From Cristatella mucedo (Eukaryota > Bryozoa > Phylactolaemata > Cristatellidae): a DNA stretch of 64,000 nt. The stretch lies in contig WPIO01000009.1 of assembly GCA_009760855.2 (NCBI GenBank), forward strand, positions 6,592,501 through 6,656,500. Direction: 5' to 3'. The notes beneath the pieces were generated by a model. That model had not been told where the DNA came from, did no database searches, and saw only the letters and a list, made by a program, of their open reading frames with translations. Below are positions 1-12,475 of this stretch, piece by piece; position 1 is the first letter of the stretch; every line of letters begins with the position of its first letter. Both the position numbers and the translations under genes were made by a program.

Positions 1-939
1 ACCGTTCGCAGCTTCGTTAGAAGCTTCGTTAGAGAAGCTTCGTTAGAGTGCTTGTTTTAGTAGTAAGCTTAGTTCCGAGCGCTTTTTTAACACTACTGCG
101 TTCTGCTGAGGTGTGCTATCTCGGAGGCTGTCGATCTCTGGAAAAGGGTCTGGTAATGCTCCCAGACTACTGATGGCTGCCTGGACCTGAGTAGCCGAAC
201 GAATGAACAGTTGACGCTTTCATATGCAACCGAGATCGCTGGCAGCCAAGATGTTGGTGTTACCGTAGGGAGGCCTGCCAGGACCAAGTGCAAGGAGCAC
301 TGGACTATATGAGCATTGAGTCATCAGCCGACGCTTGTTACCATTGGCATTTCAAGCAATGCCGACGCCGAATGCCTGCCGAGGTTCTAGTTGAAGTTGA
401 GTATTCGCAGCTCTCACTGCACGATCAACCGTTGGCAGTAAGAGCTCTGGGAAAGTGGTCTGTTTCTTCCTTTGCTGGGGGGGAGGAGGCAGCAGCTAGG
501 ACATTGATTCTTGTCGAGGGGTGGATGGAGTGGCATGAGAGTCCTACACCCACTGAGCGCAGAACTGAATGGCTGGAGGGACCGAGGCTACAATAAGTTT
601 TTCTAGGGACCCCAACCCATGTGTATGTGTGTGTCTCTGTGTGTGTTTGTGTGGCGTGTGCCAACGACTAGCTTTTTTCGAGAGAAACGCATGCATATGA
701 GAGCATGCTGCTGGTATGCATTGATAATCACGGAGCTACAAAATAAGTCTAGAAAATTTAGAGAATTTGCCACGTTGGGGCATGCACTTTGTGCATCTTT
801 ACCCCAGGTTATGTGGCGTTGACCGCTCGGTAGTTTCGGGCACTCCAGATGCTCTTTCGAACTCGAGGATCGTCGCTGAGCTGGTATGCATTTGATCTTT
901 GCCTTCTCCACTCATCAGTGTGGCTTGCTGTGTATGTGC

Positions 940-945
<6 letters not shown>
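1..945. other. non-genic host sequence
   Basis: No supported gene. The first 50 bases hold three imperfect copies of an 11-14 base unit (agcttcgttag). The rest is unique-looking DNA of about 50% GC with only short chance reading frames. Confidence 0.6.

Positions 946-1024
<79 letters not shown>
946..1024. repeat. (TG)n microsatellite
   Basis: About 79 bases of almost pure TG dinucleotide, followed by a run of G. Reading frames that cross it encode only Cys-Val or Thr-His repeats and are not genes. Confidence 0.97.
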
Positions 1025-1026
<2 letters not shown>

Positions 1027-2721
1027 GGGGGGAGGCTTCGTCGTTCGGCACAGCCCTGCCGGTTAAGTCCCAGGGGCTGCCGAGGCCATCACGCCCACGT
1101 CGGTTTGCCTATGTTCTTGTCGCACATTCGATAGAGCACAGCTCCTGTGACAAAGCTTTTGCCTCTCAACGTTTGCCCATGGTTCCATGGCTATGCGTTC
1201 GCCAGCCGGTTCAGTTCTTTGGAGAGTGAAGTGATAGCTACCACATTGTAGGCACACTTGGGCATGCCCAGGTGGTGTTTCCAATCGCAATGGCTAATTG
1301 AGGGATTGACTGTTTTACCTTTTCTGCTCGTGAACCAGGTGGTAGTCGTAATGACAAGCTGCTCCGCTCACCTCTGCACTTCCTAGGTGCAGCAGTTCTA
1401 GTCGATTCGAACTGGGAGCTCGAGGTGGGCACGTAAGGCTTAGGCAGGCGTCTGCAGTGTAGTCTGCAGCAGCCTGGCTTATTTAAGCAGCGATTCGAGT
1501 AGTAAGTGCCTATCATAATGTCAAAAATCATCTAAAATCTAATCTAAATCATAAATCATCTAACATCTAAAATCATAATGCCTTTCATAAGCACTGCCTG
1601 CTGCTACCACTGCCAGTTTGTCGGTTGCTTTGACATTCGGCTGCAGCGATTGCTCTTATTCAGCAGGCAGTCTGATCACCGAAGTGAAATGCCACCAGCC
1701 CCTCTTAGCTGCAGTATATCAGAATCCTCGGGGTCGATATGACCTACCGCTTTCTGTCAGTCTATCATCCGAGCGCCCTTAGGCATTTCGGTGATGTCCG
1801 AAAAAACCCGTCGCGAATTTGTCGCCAGCTTGTTGACCCTTCGTCTTTGGTCAGCTCCGGGGCTTCCGGAACTTCGCGTCTGGCAGCAGCTGGAATATGT
1901 TGAGGCTGAGTGGCGTTCTGATTCTCTTATTTAAGCACTGCATAGGTGTCGGAACAAGCAGCTTCGGGGCAGCTGCATGGCGGCTCGGTGCGCCAGTCGG
2001 GTGTACACGGTGAATCTTGCTTCCTACCTGCTTTCTACCTACTCGAGTCTTTGGTGTACACAACGCCAATACTTAAAGAAGACTCGACAGCCAAAGGTCA
2101 TTCTAACTTTTGGCCAAGATTCAGGCAAGACTTAGCAAACGACCAATCTCATAGGTACCGGCAGGGGCACACGCCTTCTTCTTCCTTGCTTTGACAAGCA
2201 TGGCAGATGACTCAACCGGCGAGATTGTCCAAGCGTTCCACGAGTCTCTTTTTATGGGCAGCCTAAAGCTCGTCGTTCAAGAAGCAGAGAGTGCGGTGGC
2301 CGTGGTAGAAGCAATCTCGGAAGGTTAACAGTCGCCGAGAGGCATGTCGATTAGGGCCAGCTCTTTTATCTCGCGAACAAGAGCAATTCTCCAACGATTG
2401 CTTTGGGGGCGGCAGAGCGAGTAGGAAGTAAGACTTGAAGGGAGAGTCGCTGTGCAAACCACCTGCAAAAAGAGAAAGAAAGACCCAGGTAGAACGGAAG
2501 CAGGTAGGAAATGTATGCAGCAGGTAGGAAACAGGACTCGCCATGCAAACCCGCCCCCGGTAGAGTACCCACTCAGCTTGGCTGGGCTTCCTCTCTCCCC
2601 TCCCCCCCATCACCAAGCCGGCCGGCTGCCAGGCAGGCCTACCCAGGACTGACTACCGGGACGACCCGTGCTTGCCTGTGTGCCGAACAGCGGCAGCGCT
2701 GAGAGCCGTGCTGATCCCACC
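1025..2721. other. non-genic host sequence with weak internal duplications
   Basis: I see no gene here. A segment near 1,995-2,050 (cttcctacctgctttctacctactc) recurs as an inverted, imperfect copy on the other strand just downstream, near 2,490-2,560, which suggests an old local repeat. All open frames are short and unlike known proteins. Confidence 0.5.
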
Positions 2722-3720
<999 letters not shown>

Positions 3721-3865
3721 TTTCTAGCTCCCTCTTAGAGAGCTCAATCTCTTTCTAGATGCTTTACATTTGCTGCAAAGGAAGCACGATCGAATGGTTA
3801 GTTGGTAGCATGCTCAATAAACTACAAGAATAACCTGGTCAGGGTTGACATGCACAGGATCATCG
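3721..3865 (-). mobile_element. L2-like LINE 3' tail fragment
   Basis: On the minus strand this matches the 3' end of the LINE seen at 34,250-35,090: the 'gaatggt', 'gcaaatgtaaagc' and 'agagattgagctctct' blocks occur in the same order, and the 'gacatgcacaggatca' stretch of the 3' UTR is also recognisable. It is diverged and lacks coding sequence. Confidence 0.7.
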
Positions 3866-5639
3866 GACGGTCCTTCGCAAACCATTGGGGGGGGGGGGTG
3901 GAAGAGAGCAAAGGTGGTGTGCAACCGACCAAAGTAGCAGGGTCTAACCTCTGCTCTCACTCCCTCGGTCGGTTTCCTTCTCAAAGCTTAGCATTTGTTT
4001 TTGCCCAAGCCACCCGGAATACCTGGGGGAGAAGAGAGCTCTCTCTTGTAGCTATTCAGATGAATTCTATTTTTGTCTAGTTTCACGTGGCCCCACCGGA
4101 AGCTGCCCTGGAAGCTGCGCTGCCGGGCTTCCAGTGAGGGGTAGCTGGCTCAGAGTCAGCTTTCAGTTGCCTCTCCCACTTTTTTTTCTGCTGGGGTTAA
4201 GGTGCAAGTCCGAGGGATTTGGAGTTATGCCCCACCCCTATTAGATTCATCTCGCCTAAAGCACATTTAGTGATCATTGTCGTGGACCTGTGGCACGATC
4301 GGCAAGCAAATAGGCACAAGCAGCAAGGGTAGCACAAGCTGTCTTTTGATGCAACCAGAGCTGTCAAATTGACCTGATGATGACGATCTCTTGAAAGTGT
4401 CAAGGTCACATTTTTCTTCACAGATCTAACCAAACAGGGCACAGCTAGCATAGCTAGCTGCTTGTCGAGCAAGCTGCCCTTCCCGTGGCAGCTTTGAATT
4501 GCCTCTCTCTATTATAGGCTGCCAATGTTCCTCCCCGTTTTGATTTTTGCTGGGGTTTAAGCTAGCCGGCCCGGCAGCAAACCTTGGGTGCACAGCTATC
4601 AGTCATCCGTGTGGAGGCTGCAGATTTCTATTGCTTTTTTGCTGGCTTGTAGCAAGGCTTGAGGTGGCCTGCCTTTGGGTAGGTGCTTCAGGCTAACAGA
4701 AATGTCAAGTGCCACAACCTTCCTGTGCATATGCTCGCTGTCCGTGAGGCAGGCGAACATCACAAGTTTTTGCCGGGCTTAATGCACTAGCTCATTTGAC
4801 TCACGTGAGCATTTTTCTAATGTATGCTCTTTCGGAGGTTTTGCATTTGTTTCTCGGCGATTAAGCCAGACTAGACGTTGGGAAGAATTGAATATAATGA
4901 AGGCTGGGTAGTCAGCGAGCACCACTCTGGAAGCCACTCGGTTCATTCTGCACTGAAAGCTGTTTTCCTTCATTATCTGATGGTGATCCGAGAACGGTTT
5001 GTATAGAAACCCGGCTTTAATTGTCACAAGACAAGGCACTATTGGCTCTTGCCTTAGCCTGCTACCTCTCTGCTCAAGGTCGCCCACAGTGACCGAAGCA
5101 GAGCTCACGCACGTGTCCATATCAGGAATTGCTGTTTATTATAGTGTGTGCCCTTTGGTCATAATTGGCTGACCAAACAGAATATGTAGTACTTGCTGCT
5201 GCGAATCTATAGTTCTTTTGGCTAGACTGCTGCCTGCATAGAAAAGCCGATTGCAGATGCAATGGTGCATTTTCCTGGGCCTGCCGATATTCTTTGCCCG
5301 ATGAATGACTTGATATTGGAGCATTAGAAATTGCATGCATAGATAAAATTTAGTTAACACTAAGCAGAACTTATGTGCGTGCTATATCAGTTGCACTGTA
5401 TCGAATAGGAACCGAGAATGGCCGTCTACAAGTTTGATATGGTGGAATATTTGTAAAAATTGCTTTTGCGCAGTTACAAGATACTGCGTGTCAGAACTTG
5501 GGAAGCACGCATTTCATGACGTATGGTGGGGTTGTAGTTTGTGGTTCGATGGGCTGTCAGCATGGTCGAACTGCAACCCCTGCAAGCGGCCGTTCTGCGA
5601 GATTCCCGGATAAAGCAAGCCCATCACTTACAATATATA
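3866..5639. other. non-genic host sequence with a fuzzy duplication
   Basis: No gene supported. Segments at about 4,100-4,200 and 4,480-4,560 share the order 'cagctttcagttgcctctc', then 'tttttgctggggtt', and so look like a diverged pair of a local repeat. A poly-G run sits at 3,889-3,898. Confidence 0.45.
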
Positions 5640-5730
5640 ATTCATGTGTATAGGGTTCTTAGGGAGCTTAATCTCTCTCTATCCAGATGCTTTGCAGATG
5701 CTGCAGCTCGAGCCCACGACCTGCAGTAGG
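5640..5730 (-). mobile_element. tRNA-SINE 3' fragment (family B)
   Basis: On the minus strand it carries the 'gtcgtgggctcgagc' B-box region, followed by 'agagagattaagctccct'. This is the arrangement seen in the better copies at 23,800 and 45,285. It is truncated and diverged. Confidence 0.55.
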
Positions 5731-7249
5731 TCGTTAAGGAGTAGGTCGGTTCATTACTTCTATTCATTCCCCTGTCACCGACTGAATTGCATCCAGTAAT
5801 GCAGCCAGTGAACTGTAATGCAGAGATGCTGCCCCTGTGACGACGTTGCTGTACAGGCTTGTCCGTTTGTACTGCCTACATTGGTTAGATGCAGCAGTTG
5901 CTAGGCTGCTTGCTATTGGTGCAGAAAAGAGCTCAGATGTAGCTCCTGTGACGACGGGAAGTGTTTTACCTCTGACGAATGAAAGCTTGGCAGAAGCCTG
6001 GAGGGCTTCAGTCAATCTGGCTGCCTTGCCGGCCGTTGTTAGCAATTTTCCGTGTAGACCGGAGAGGACCAGCACTGCCTACGCAGAATGGGCTTGTGCG
6101 TGCGCGAGTCACAGCACTGGTCAGGGCGAAGCTGGCGCCATTATTGTTAGGCAGGCAGGCCGCCCTCCTATATATATGGACTGCGAGCAAGCTGAAAAGC
6201 TGTTGCCCCTCGCTCATTCCGAGCTAGAGGACCAACGATATCCGCCTTGTCTGTAGGCAGCTTCGAGTGAATGAATGCTTGCTGTGCACCCGTGGCAGTG
6301 CCGTCTGTCTTCCACCCTTCTTCAGCCAATACAATGGAATCTCCCTAACGTGATCACTGGAGTCTTTGAGGCACCATCACCTGCTTTGTTGCCTTGCCGG
6401 CATTCAAGCCTGACTTCCGGGATGCCTGTGCCGGTGCTGCCACTATGCTGTTCGAAAAGAAAGTGCAAGTATTCTAGCTTGTCTAGAGATTGATGGGCTG
6501 CTGCTTCTGATTGGGTCGAGTCCTAGGTCACTCGGCCCAATGGGGTCCTTATACGGCAAGTTCGAAGAGATAGCTATCAGGATGCTCCAATCTGATTAGT
6601 TACAAGAACTAACTTGTTCAACCTGCACGTCTTTCCAAATGAAAAACGGGACAGAAGGTTGTTCTCATCTAATGCTTTGTTTTTGTGCGTTATTTTCTTG
6701 TTTAATACACTATTCGATACTTCAAAAGCTTTGAAGACAACTTTTTTTATATCGACCGGCTGAAAAAGTACTTTTTTTCGATTGTAAACTCCTTCCTTTC
6801 ACTTCTCATGTCAACAGCAACAACACAAGGTTACTGCAGCTGCTCTCCAGGAACCTTGAGTAAAGGATTTGTTGCCGGCACTTAGTTTTGCAGCCACTGA
6901 TATTGAATTTTTAGTGGTGGTTGCTGCAGTATTTATTTAGCATTCCGTCTCTAACTGTAACTCCTATCCCCCATCCCTCTATCGAAACGTAGTAGGTAAT
7001 CTCCTGCTGCAGTATTCAGAGCCAGGATGCAGTGTGCTGATATCTGTGGCTCTGCGACTGCATTCTCTTGGGCTACATTCTCCTTCGGGGAATTCGCTGC
7101 CTCGTCGTCACCTCCCCCAGCTGCCAAGCGAGTGCACTGGGGCTGCACATGTGAGATTTGAACTATTTACCTCGGATTTCAGAGTTCGTAGCTCTGGCTG
7201 CAGGATTCGAGCTCGAAGGCATGAGATTTCAGAGTCCTTGCAAGTGACC
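5731..7249. other. non-genic host sequence
   Basis: The longest open frame (5,837-6,256 plus, 139 codons) resembles no family I know and has no splice context that supports it. I treat the stretch as non-coding. Confidence 0.45.
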
Positions 7250-7270
7250 GCCCCCCCCCCCCCCCCCCCC
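7250..7270. repeat. poly-C tract
   Basis: A run of about 20 cytosines directly precedes a SINE-like segment. Its length in the assembly may be unreliable. Confidence 0.9.
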
Positions 7271-7440
7271 GTTGTAGCCCAGCAGTAAGATACTTGCTCT
7301 TTGATACACTGGCGATTGAGTCGTGCAGCAGGTGCACCTTTACTGCCCACTGTTCAAGTGGTGGCTGGCTTCGGTGATATCGGCTCGTTGAGGCTCCTCT
7401 GCAGATTCATAAATAAGCTGCTAGATCAGCTGATCACCTT
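7271..7440 (+). mobile_element. degenerate tRNA-SINE (family A)
   Basis: It starts with an A-box-like 'gtagcccagcagtaagatact' and ends with 'gaggctcctctgcagattcataaataagctgctagatcagc'. That matches the order of the better family A copies at 8,330 and 44,238, but it is strongly diverged. Confidence 0.5.
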
Positions 7441-7950
7441 ACCTTGAGTTTAGCGCGTCGTGGAGCCTAAGTGATTGTTTCCTAGCACAGCTTTCTATGG
7501 CGAGCAATCAGCGCTGAAGGCAAACGATTAGTGATCGACTGTGCATGGCTCGTGCAACGAAGACAATGAGGGCAGCTTGGCCACAGAGCTTGGCCCAGTG
7601 GCCAAGAAGCAGCCGCTTGAAGGAGTCGTAGCCGAAGCAGGAGCCTACTAGAGCGATTCGAGGTACCCGCAGACGTCTGCGGCCCAGCGCAAATCGCAAG
7701 GAATCAAACTCAGTCGCCAGGGGCGTGTGTGCAAGAGCTTATTTGCCGGCACTGCGATTTAACCGAAAGAGGCTCATCTATTGTCGCGAGTCGACCCCGG
7801 GGCACGAGGAGGTCGGTCAGGCTTCGGTCAGGCTGAAGCAGTTCTGGTGCAGTGAACCTTGATGGGAGCCGTGAGGAATGGAGCTTATGCATCAGCAGTT
7901 CATCAGGGATCAGTTGCTGGTCCCTGAGTGAATGAATAAAAAGTAAATGT
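7441..7950. other. non-genic host sequence
   Basis: No gene or repeat recognised. Confidence 0.5.
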
Positions 7951-8035
7951 AAGCGGATTCAACAGCCCCATTTATGTAGAGGCAGAAGAGCCTTAGCAGC
8001 TATCGCTCCTACGTGCCGCAGGCTAATTCGAACAC
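7951..8035 (-). mobile_element. tRNA-SINE 3' fragment (family A)
   Basis: The stretch 'catttatgtagaggcagaagagccttagcagctatcgc' is the reverse-strand 3' half of family A, as in the copy at 22,553-22,725. The tRNA-like head is missing. Confidence 0.55.
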
Positions 8036-8054
8036 ACTCCAGGGTCATGAAGCG

Positions 8055-8142
8055 CAAGCAGATGTCAAGTGCCTAGAAAGAGATTGAGTTCTCTGAGGGT
8101 GCTATGTCAAATGTAACATTATTATAATTATTAAAAGCATCT
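8055..8142 (+). mobile_element. L2-like LINE 3' tail
   Basis: It contains 'aagtgcctagaaagagattgagttctctgagggtgctatg' and a terminal ATT-rich tail, the signature 3' end of the LINE family in this window. No coding part is present. Confidence 0.75.
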
Positions 8143-8329
8143 TACGCCTAGGCCAAAAGTATGCCCCAGGTCGGCGCATGTAGCCACATCTCCTAGCTTC
8201 GAAGTCGGCTAACGAGTGCATGAAATATTAGAGACTGGCTCGAAAGATTTGGCACTGCTGCTGTGAGCAGAATCCAGGTGTCTTTTCATGTGGGGTAGGC
8301 TGGTAGTTTTATTTTAGATGGGGGAAGGC

Positions 8330-8512
8330 TTGGTGAACCATGATGGCACATTAGGTAAGGCGTTTGCTTTACACGACCTCGGACCCGATGTCGTGGGTTC
8401 GAATCCTGCCTAGGGCGATCCTTAATTGCACCTGCAAGCGGTGGTGATAGCCGTGAAGGCTCTTCTGTCACTATGCAAAAGAGGCTGTTAAATCAGCTAG
8501 TATTTTTTTTTA
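8330..8512 (+). mobile_element. tRNA-derived SINE (family A)
   Basis: The head looks like a tRNA: A box 'tggcacattagg' and B box 'gggttcgaatcc' spaced as in a tRNA gene, with no clear cloverleaf. The body 'gcaagcggtggtgatagccgtgaaggctcttctgtca' and the end 'gaggctgttaaatcagct' recur at 44,238, 26,640 (minus) and 22,553 (minus), so this is a dispersed, RNA-polymerase-III-type retroposon. Confidence 0.85.
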
Positions 8513-9829
8513 AAGAGAATGGCCTAGCAGACGTCATGCCTTTAATTTAAAGCTTGAAGCTTGAGGCTGCCCTGCTGGGGGGGGGGCTACCAGTTTTTGA
8601 GACTGACTGGGTCGAAGGAGGCTGCCGGGTGTCACGATTAGTGCACAGACAGCTTTAGGCGTTTCAGAGGGTTGGCTGAAGGCGTCATCCAGCCTCTGTG
8701 CCGTTGGTACTTACTCGGCTGGGTCTACTTTTTTTCTATGTTGAGTCCCGGTGCTTCAGTGCTGACTTGGTCGCTGACTTGGAGTGGGGGGGGGGAGGCC
8801 TGAAACTTCTCAAGCCTCTGCTTCGACTGAAGAGTTGTCAGGCTGTATACCTCTTTAAACCGTCACCACGAGTCTGGCAGGCAGGCATGCCCTTCGAGTA
8901 TCGACCCTAGCAAGTCGCCACTTTAGGGTCTTAATCCGTACAGTTCTTGGTCCTCTTGCCAGCCTCGACTATGTGGGTCTGCTGGACAGGGAATATCGTT
9001 ACAGTAGCTGCCAGAGCCTTTCGCCGTGAGCACTCAATCATGACTTCCGGTAAACTGCCGATTGATTTTGTATACATCTATTGGAAATACGGTTTCAGTT
9101 CCAGCCAATAACGATTATTTTCTAATGATAGCTTGAATAAGTTGCTTGGCAATTGACGGTTTCTGACGACCAATCAGCTTCTGGCGCCCAATCACTCAGG
9201 TTATTTCAACTATTTGGACATAGGTGGCAGGGAGCTCGGCTGCTCTCGGCTCGTCCTGCTGTAAGTGTGGAAAGTTGACAGAAGTGATATTCCTTTTGTG
9301 GACACACACTTACAGTCAATCGCAAGCGGTGGAGGGTTGAGCGCTGTCTGGTTCTAGCAAGTTTTTAGGCTCCTGATGGAATGCAACCAGATGCAATCAG
9401 CCCCAAAATACTGGATGCTGAACATCTAGCTAACGCTACTAATGATGACCTAAGCATTACAGCTGAAAAACTACCCTTATTTACGTTAGGATTGTGGATA
9501 ATAACTGTAATACATTTTTCCATGCACTTATCATACGTTAAAAAGTAAACATATTGATTGGCTAGTCTGAATGTGCAAAGTTTCCGAATACGCAGGCACA
9601 CAAAGAACAGTTCATTTGAACTAAGCTAAGCCTGTGATGAACAGGTAGGGATTGGGCTTTTTTTTAATTACGTCAAAGTAGTCAATGGAATGACATAAGT
9701 CTGGTTATTTCCAGCATTGGGAGCACAGTAACTGAAGAAGCAGCACCTAGGAGTTGGTAGTCAGAGGCACAAACAAACAGCCCGATTCAGATGACCATTT
9801 GGTGCACGATAAGGAATTTGTTCGGATCA
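8513..9829. other. non-genic host sequence
   Basis: Poly-G runs lie near 8,577-8,586 and 8,787-8,796. No protein-coding evidence and no recognised repeat are present. Confidence 0.5.
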
Positions 9830-12475
9830 GTAGACTGAAGAAAGAGAACTCATGGTGAGTTACGAAAATTGGTGATAAGTGGTGTAATATGGCAGCTGCC
9901 ACGTTCACGACACACAAGTGTAGTTGATAAGATTTGCAAAATCTATAACTACCTTTATGCACAGCCTAGAAGACTTGCTAGTAGTGAGTTACACAAGTCT
10001 AGTCTCGATGTCACCCCTTGGCTGTTTTTTCCTTATCCATGCAAGCCTGAATTTGAGCAGTGTTATGTAGGTAATAGTAGGTAGACTTGACTATGGGGAT
10101 GGTGTGGTAATCTAGGGAAAAGTCATTTTAGACGAGGACACCCAGATTTCGTGTAGAGCTATTTTGAAGGCTTGGCCTTCCAACTTATCTTTCTCTTTAT
10201 TTGCTCGTGGTTGGTAAGTTCCATTTTATTATCCTTCAGTGTGAGAAAGTTTGCTGCAATCCTGGTGTGAATGTCAGTAATTCATACAGCAAGGGAGTTG
10301 AGAGATTTTGATTGGCTTTTAGCCAGGAAAAGTCAATTCACAAGTACAGCTGTGCATAAGCTTCATAAAAATGAAACTCTAGATTGTGCTTAGTGATTAC
10401 AGCAGGAAAGGAAAGAATATAATTATAAGGAGAGGTAGACTTAAAATATGGCATGCCGTGCTTGAAAATCTCACTGGATGACCGTTGACATGTACCTGCT
10501 CTCCAATCAAGATAGTACATACACCATTGTAGAACAGTGTCTTCGATGCCCATGTAAGACACCAAGCATGCATGCTGACCCTGTGCATGTCACCACTAAC
10601 CATATTATTCATTTTTTTTTCAAGCATGATTTTCCTTACCATTCAATTGCATTTCACTTTGCAGCAAATGTAAAGTGCCTAGAAAGAGATTAGGTTCTCT
10701 GAGGGTGCTTTATCAAGTGCATTATTATTATTATTATTATTAAGCATTCAAGAAGGATATAGTGATCCATGCAGAATTTATAGAGAGGTTCAACTTAAGT
10801 TAGCATTTTTTAGCTTTTTATAAACTCGATGCAGTGCTGACTCTCTGAAATGTTTTGCTCTTAAACTTGACTGGAACTGACAGATTCTACGATGCAAACT
10901 GTTCTGGCTCTAATTTTTCCTGTGTGTGATAGGAACGGCAACAGTGAGACTGGGCAAAGATTGCTGTAGCTGTCCTGGTATAGTGCGGGCTTCTTATTGA
11001 GAGACCTGGAAATAGCATCTTAGGGATGCTTAACAGAACCTAAGGTTGAGTAGAAATTTCTGTATTTTTACAAGGCTGCACTAAACCTAGGCATATCACA
11101 AGGAAAATAGTGGATGTCTTTGTAGACTACCAGATTGGGCTCGAGATGAAGGCAGCAGTGGCAGACTTGAAGTTTGTCATTCAGCTTGAGTAAGGAGTAG
11201 AGGTTGCATTCTCTGTGCGAATGTCTCATTGGGACCCTACCCTGCAAGTTTGTCGTTCAGGTTGCTAAAGAAGCTAAAAAAACGATTGGGTGGATCACAG
11301 CAAGGATCACTCGCTGTAGTGATGACTTTGGTGCAGTTAAGGAGATGCGTGATAGTAGGCATAGGCATTTTTTTGAATAGACATAAATGGTTGTTCACAA
11401 TGTTTTCTTGGAAGCTAGACTTGACCCTAGCTGCGATGGATAGGTGCGACCTAGAATTATCCCGTGTGCCAGTTAATGAGTACCCAGTCCTTATTTTTAT
11501 ATGCATTTTCGAGTATGTGCTTGCTTAGTAATCGTAGCCAGTTTAACATCTGGTTATCAACTATGTGGGCGAGGGTGTACATGTGTTGTCTTATTATAGA
11601 GAAGCAAACTCATCCTAAACATTGGCAAGCGTTGCTTTGTATTACTCCACATGTGAGGGAAGATCATATGGAGAATTGAGCAAATGTGGCAGGAAAGTTA
11701 TTTCAAACAGCTTCAATATCAAGGCTCCTAAGGTGTTAGCAATCCCCAAATACATTTTGGTACTAGAAAACGTATATGCTGCTAAGAGATGGAGGTTTGT
11801 GTATGGTCAGATGTGCAAAAATTTGTAATAGTAGGAGAGATAGCATACTATTCAATCACTGGAGAATATCTGATCGAGAGTCTGACTTTTGGCACAAGTC
11901 GGGCCAAGCACATGAGCCACTGGAGAAAATGAATCATTCTGAGAAAAATATTCGAGGAAAAGGGGGTCAGTAGATTTATCGAAACGAATGCTAAAATCAC
12001 CGGGTACGAGCCTGGAACGATTCCTGGAAGACAGAATGGAAATGAGGTCGGAAAATCTTACGTAAAGCCACCCTGTATACTCGGAGGACAAAAAGTCAAT
12101 GCTGCAGCTAGCAGCTTCCGGTTGAGAGGGACTCAGTTCAAGCGACTCGGAGAGCTGCTAGAGGGAAGTCCGATCGATTTGAATTCAGCAAGGAGTGAGC
12201 AACATTTGCTACCCCACAACCAGTTTTAATCGACCTCGGAATATGAATATGAAATATGGAATATGAAAGAAGGAAAAGTCTCTCGTCGTGCCGTTCGTTA
12301 AAGTCGGGGCATTTAATGGATATCAGACAGGTCTCAGTCACAACAATTGAATCAAGAGCATCGTCGAGAATCGTGTCACGTTTTACTATCGAGGCTTTAA
12401 TGCACACTAGCTTGCCTAATGAAACGATGCAACTGGCTTGCTGTAGTAGTTGCAACAGCTGTGACCATTCCTAGA
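9830..12475 (-). mobile_element. L2/CR1-like non-LTR retrotransposon, degraded
   Basis: Read on the minus strand, the pieces fall in the right order for an L2/CR1-type ORF2. Endonuclease remnants come first: 'SIVVTET' near 12,350, 'HIPRS' near 12,260, and 'GDFSIRFDK' with 'SQTLDQIFSSD' at 11,852-12,000. Reverse-transcriptase remnants follow at 10,338-10,565 ('GIEDTVLQW...YL', ending 'FHFYEAYAQLYL', where an active enzyme has the YADD catalytic box). The C-terminal RT region at 9,840-10,140 is homologous to the copy at 34.5-35.1 kb. Many stops and frameshifts show it is inactive, and the YADD aspartates are lost. A plus-strand LINE tail is inserted inside it at about 10,556-10,745. Confidence 0.8.
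10556..10745 (+). mobile_element. L2-like LINE 3' UTR and tail, nested
   Basis: This has the 3' UTR order of the family: 'catgctgaccctgtgcatgtcacc', then 'accattcaattgcattt', 'gcaaatgtaaagtgcctagaaagagatt', 'ctctgagggtgctttatcaagtgc', and an (ATT)n end. It lies in the opposite orientation inside the older minus-strand LINE, so it inserted later. Confidence 0.85.

Noticed and set aside
8330-8420. True tRNA genes at the SINE heads
   Set aside because: A and B boxes are present but no complete cloverleaf or acceptor stem can be drawn, and the same sequence with a long body recurs, so these are SINEs.
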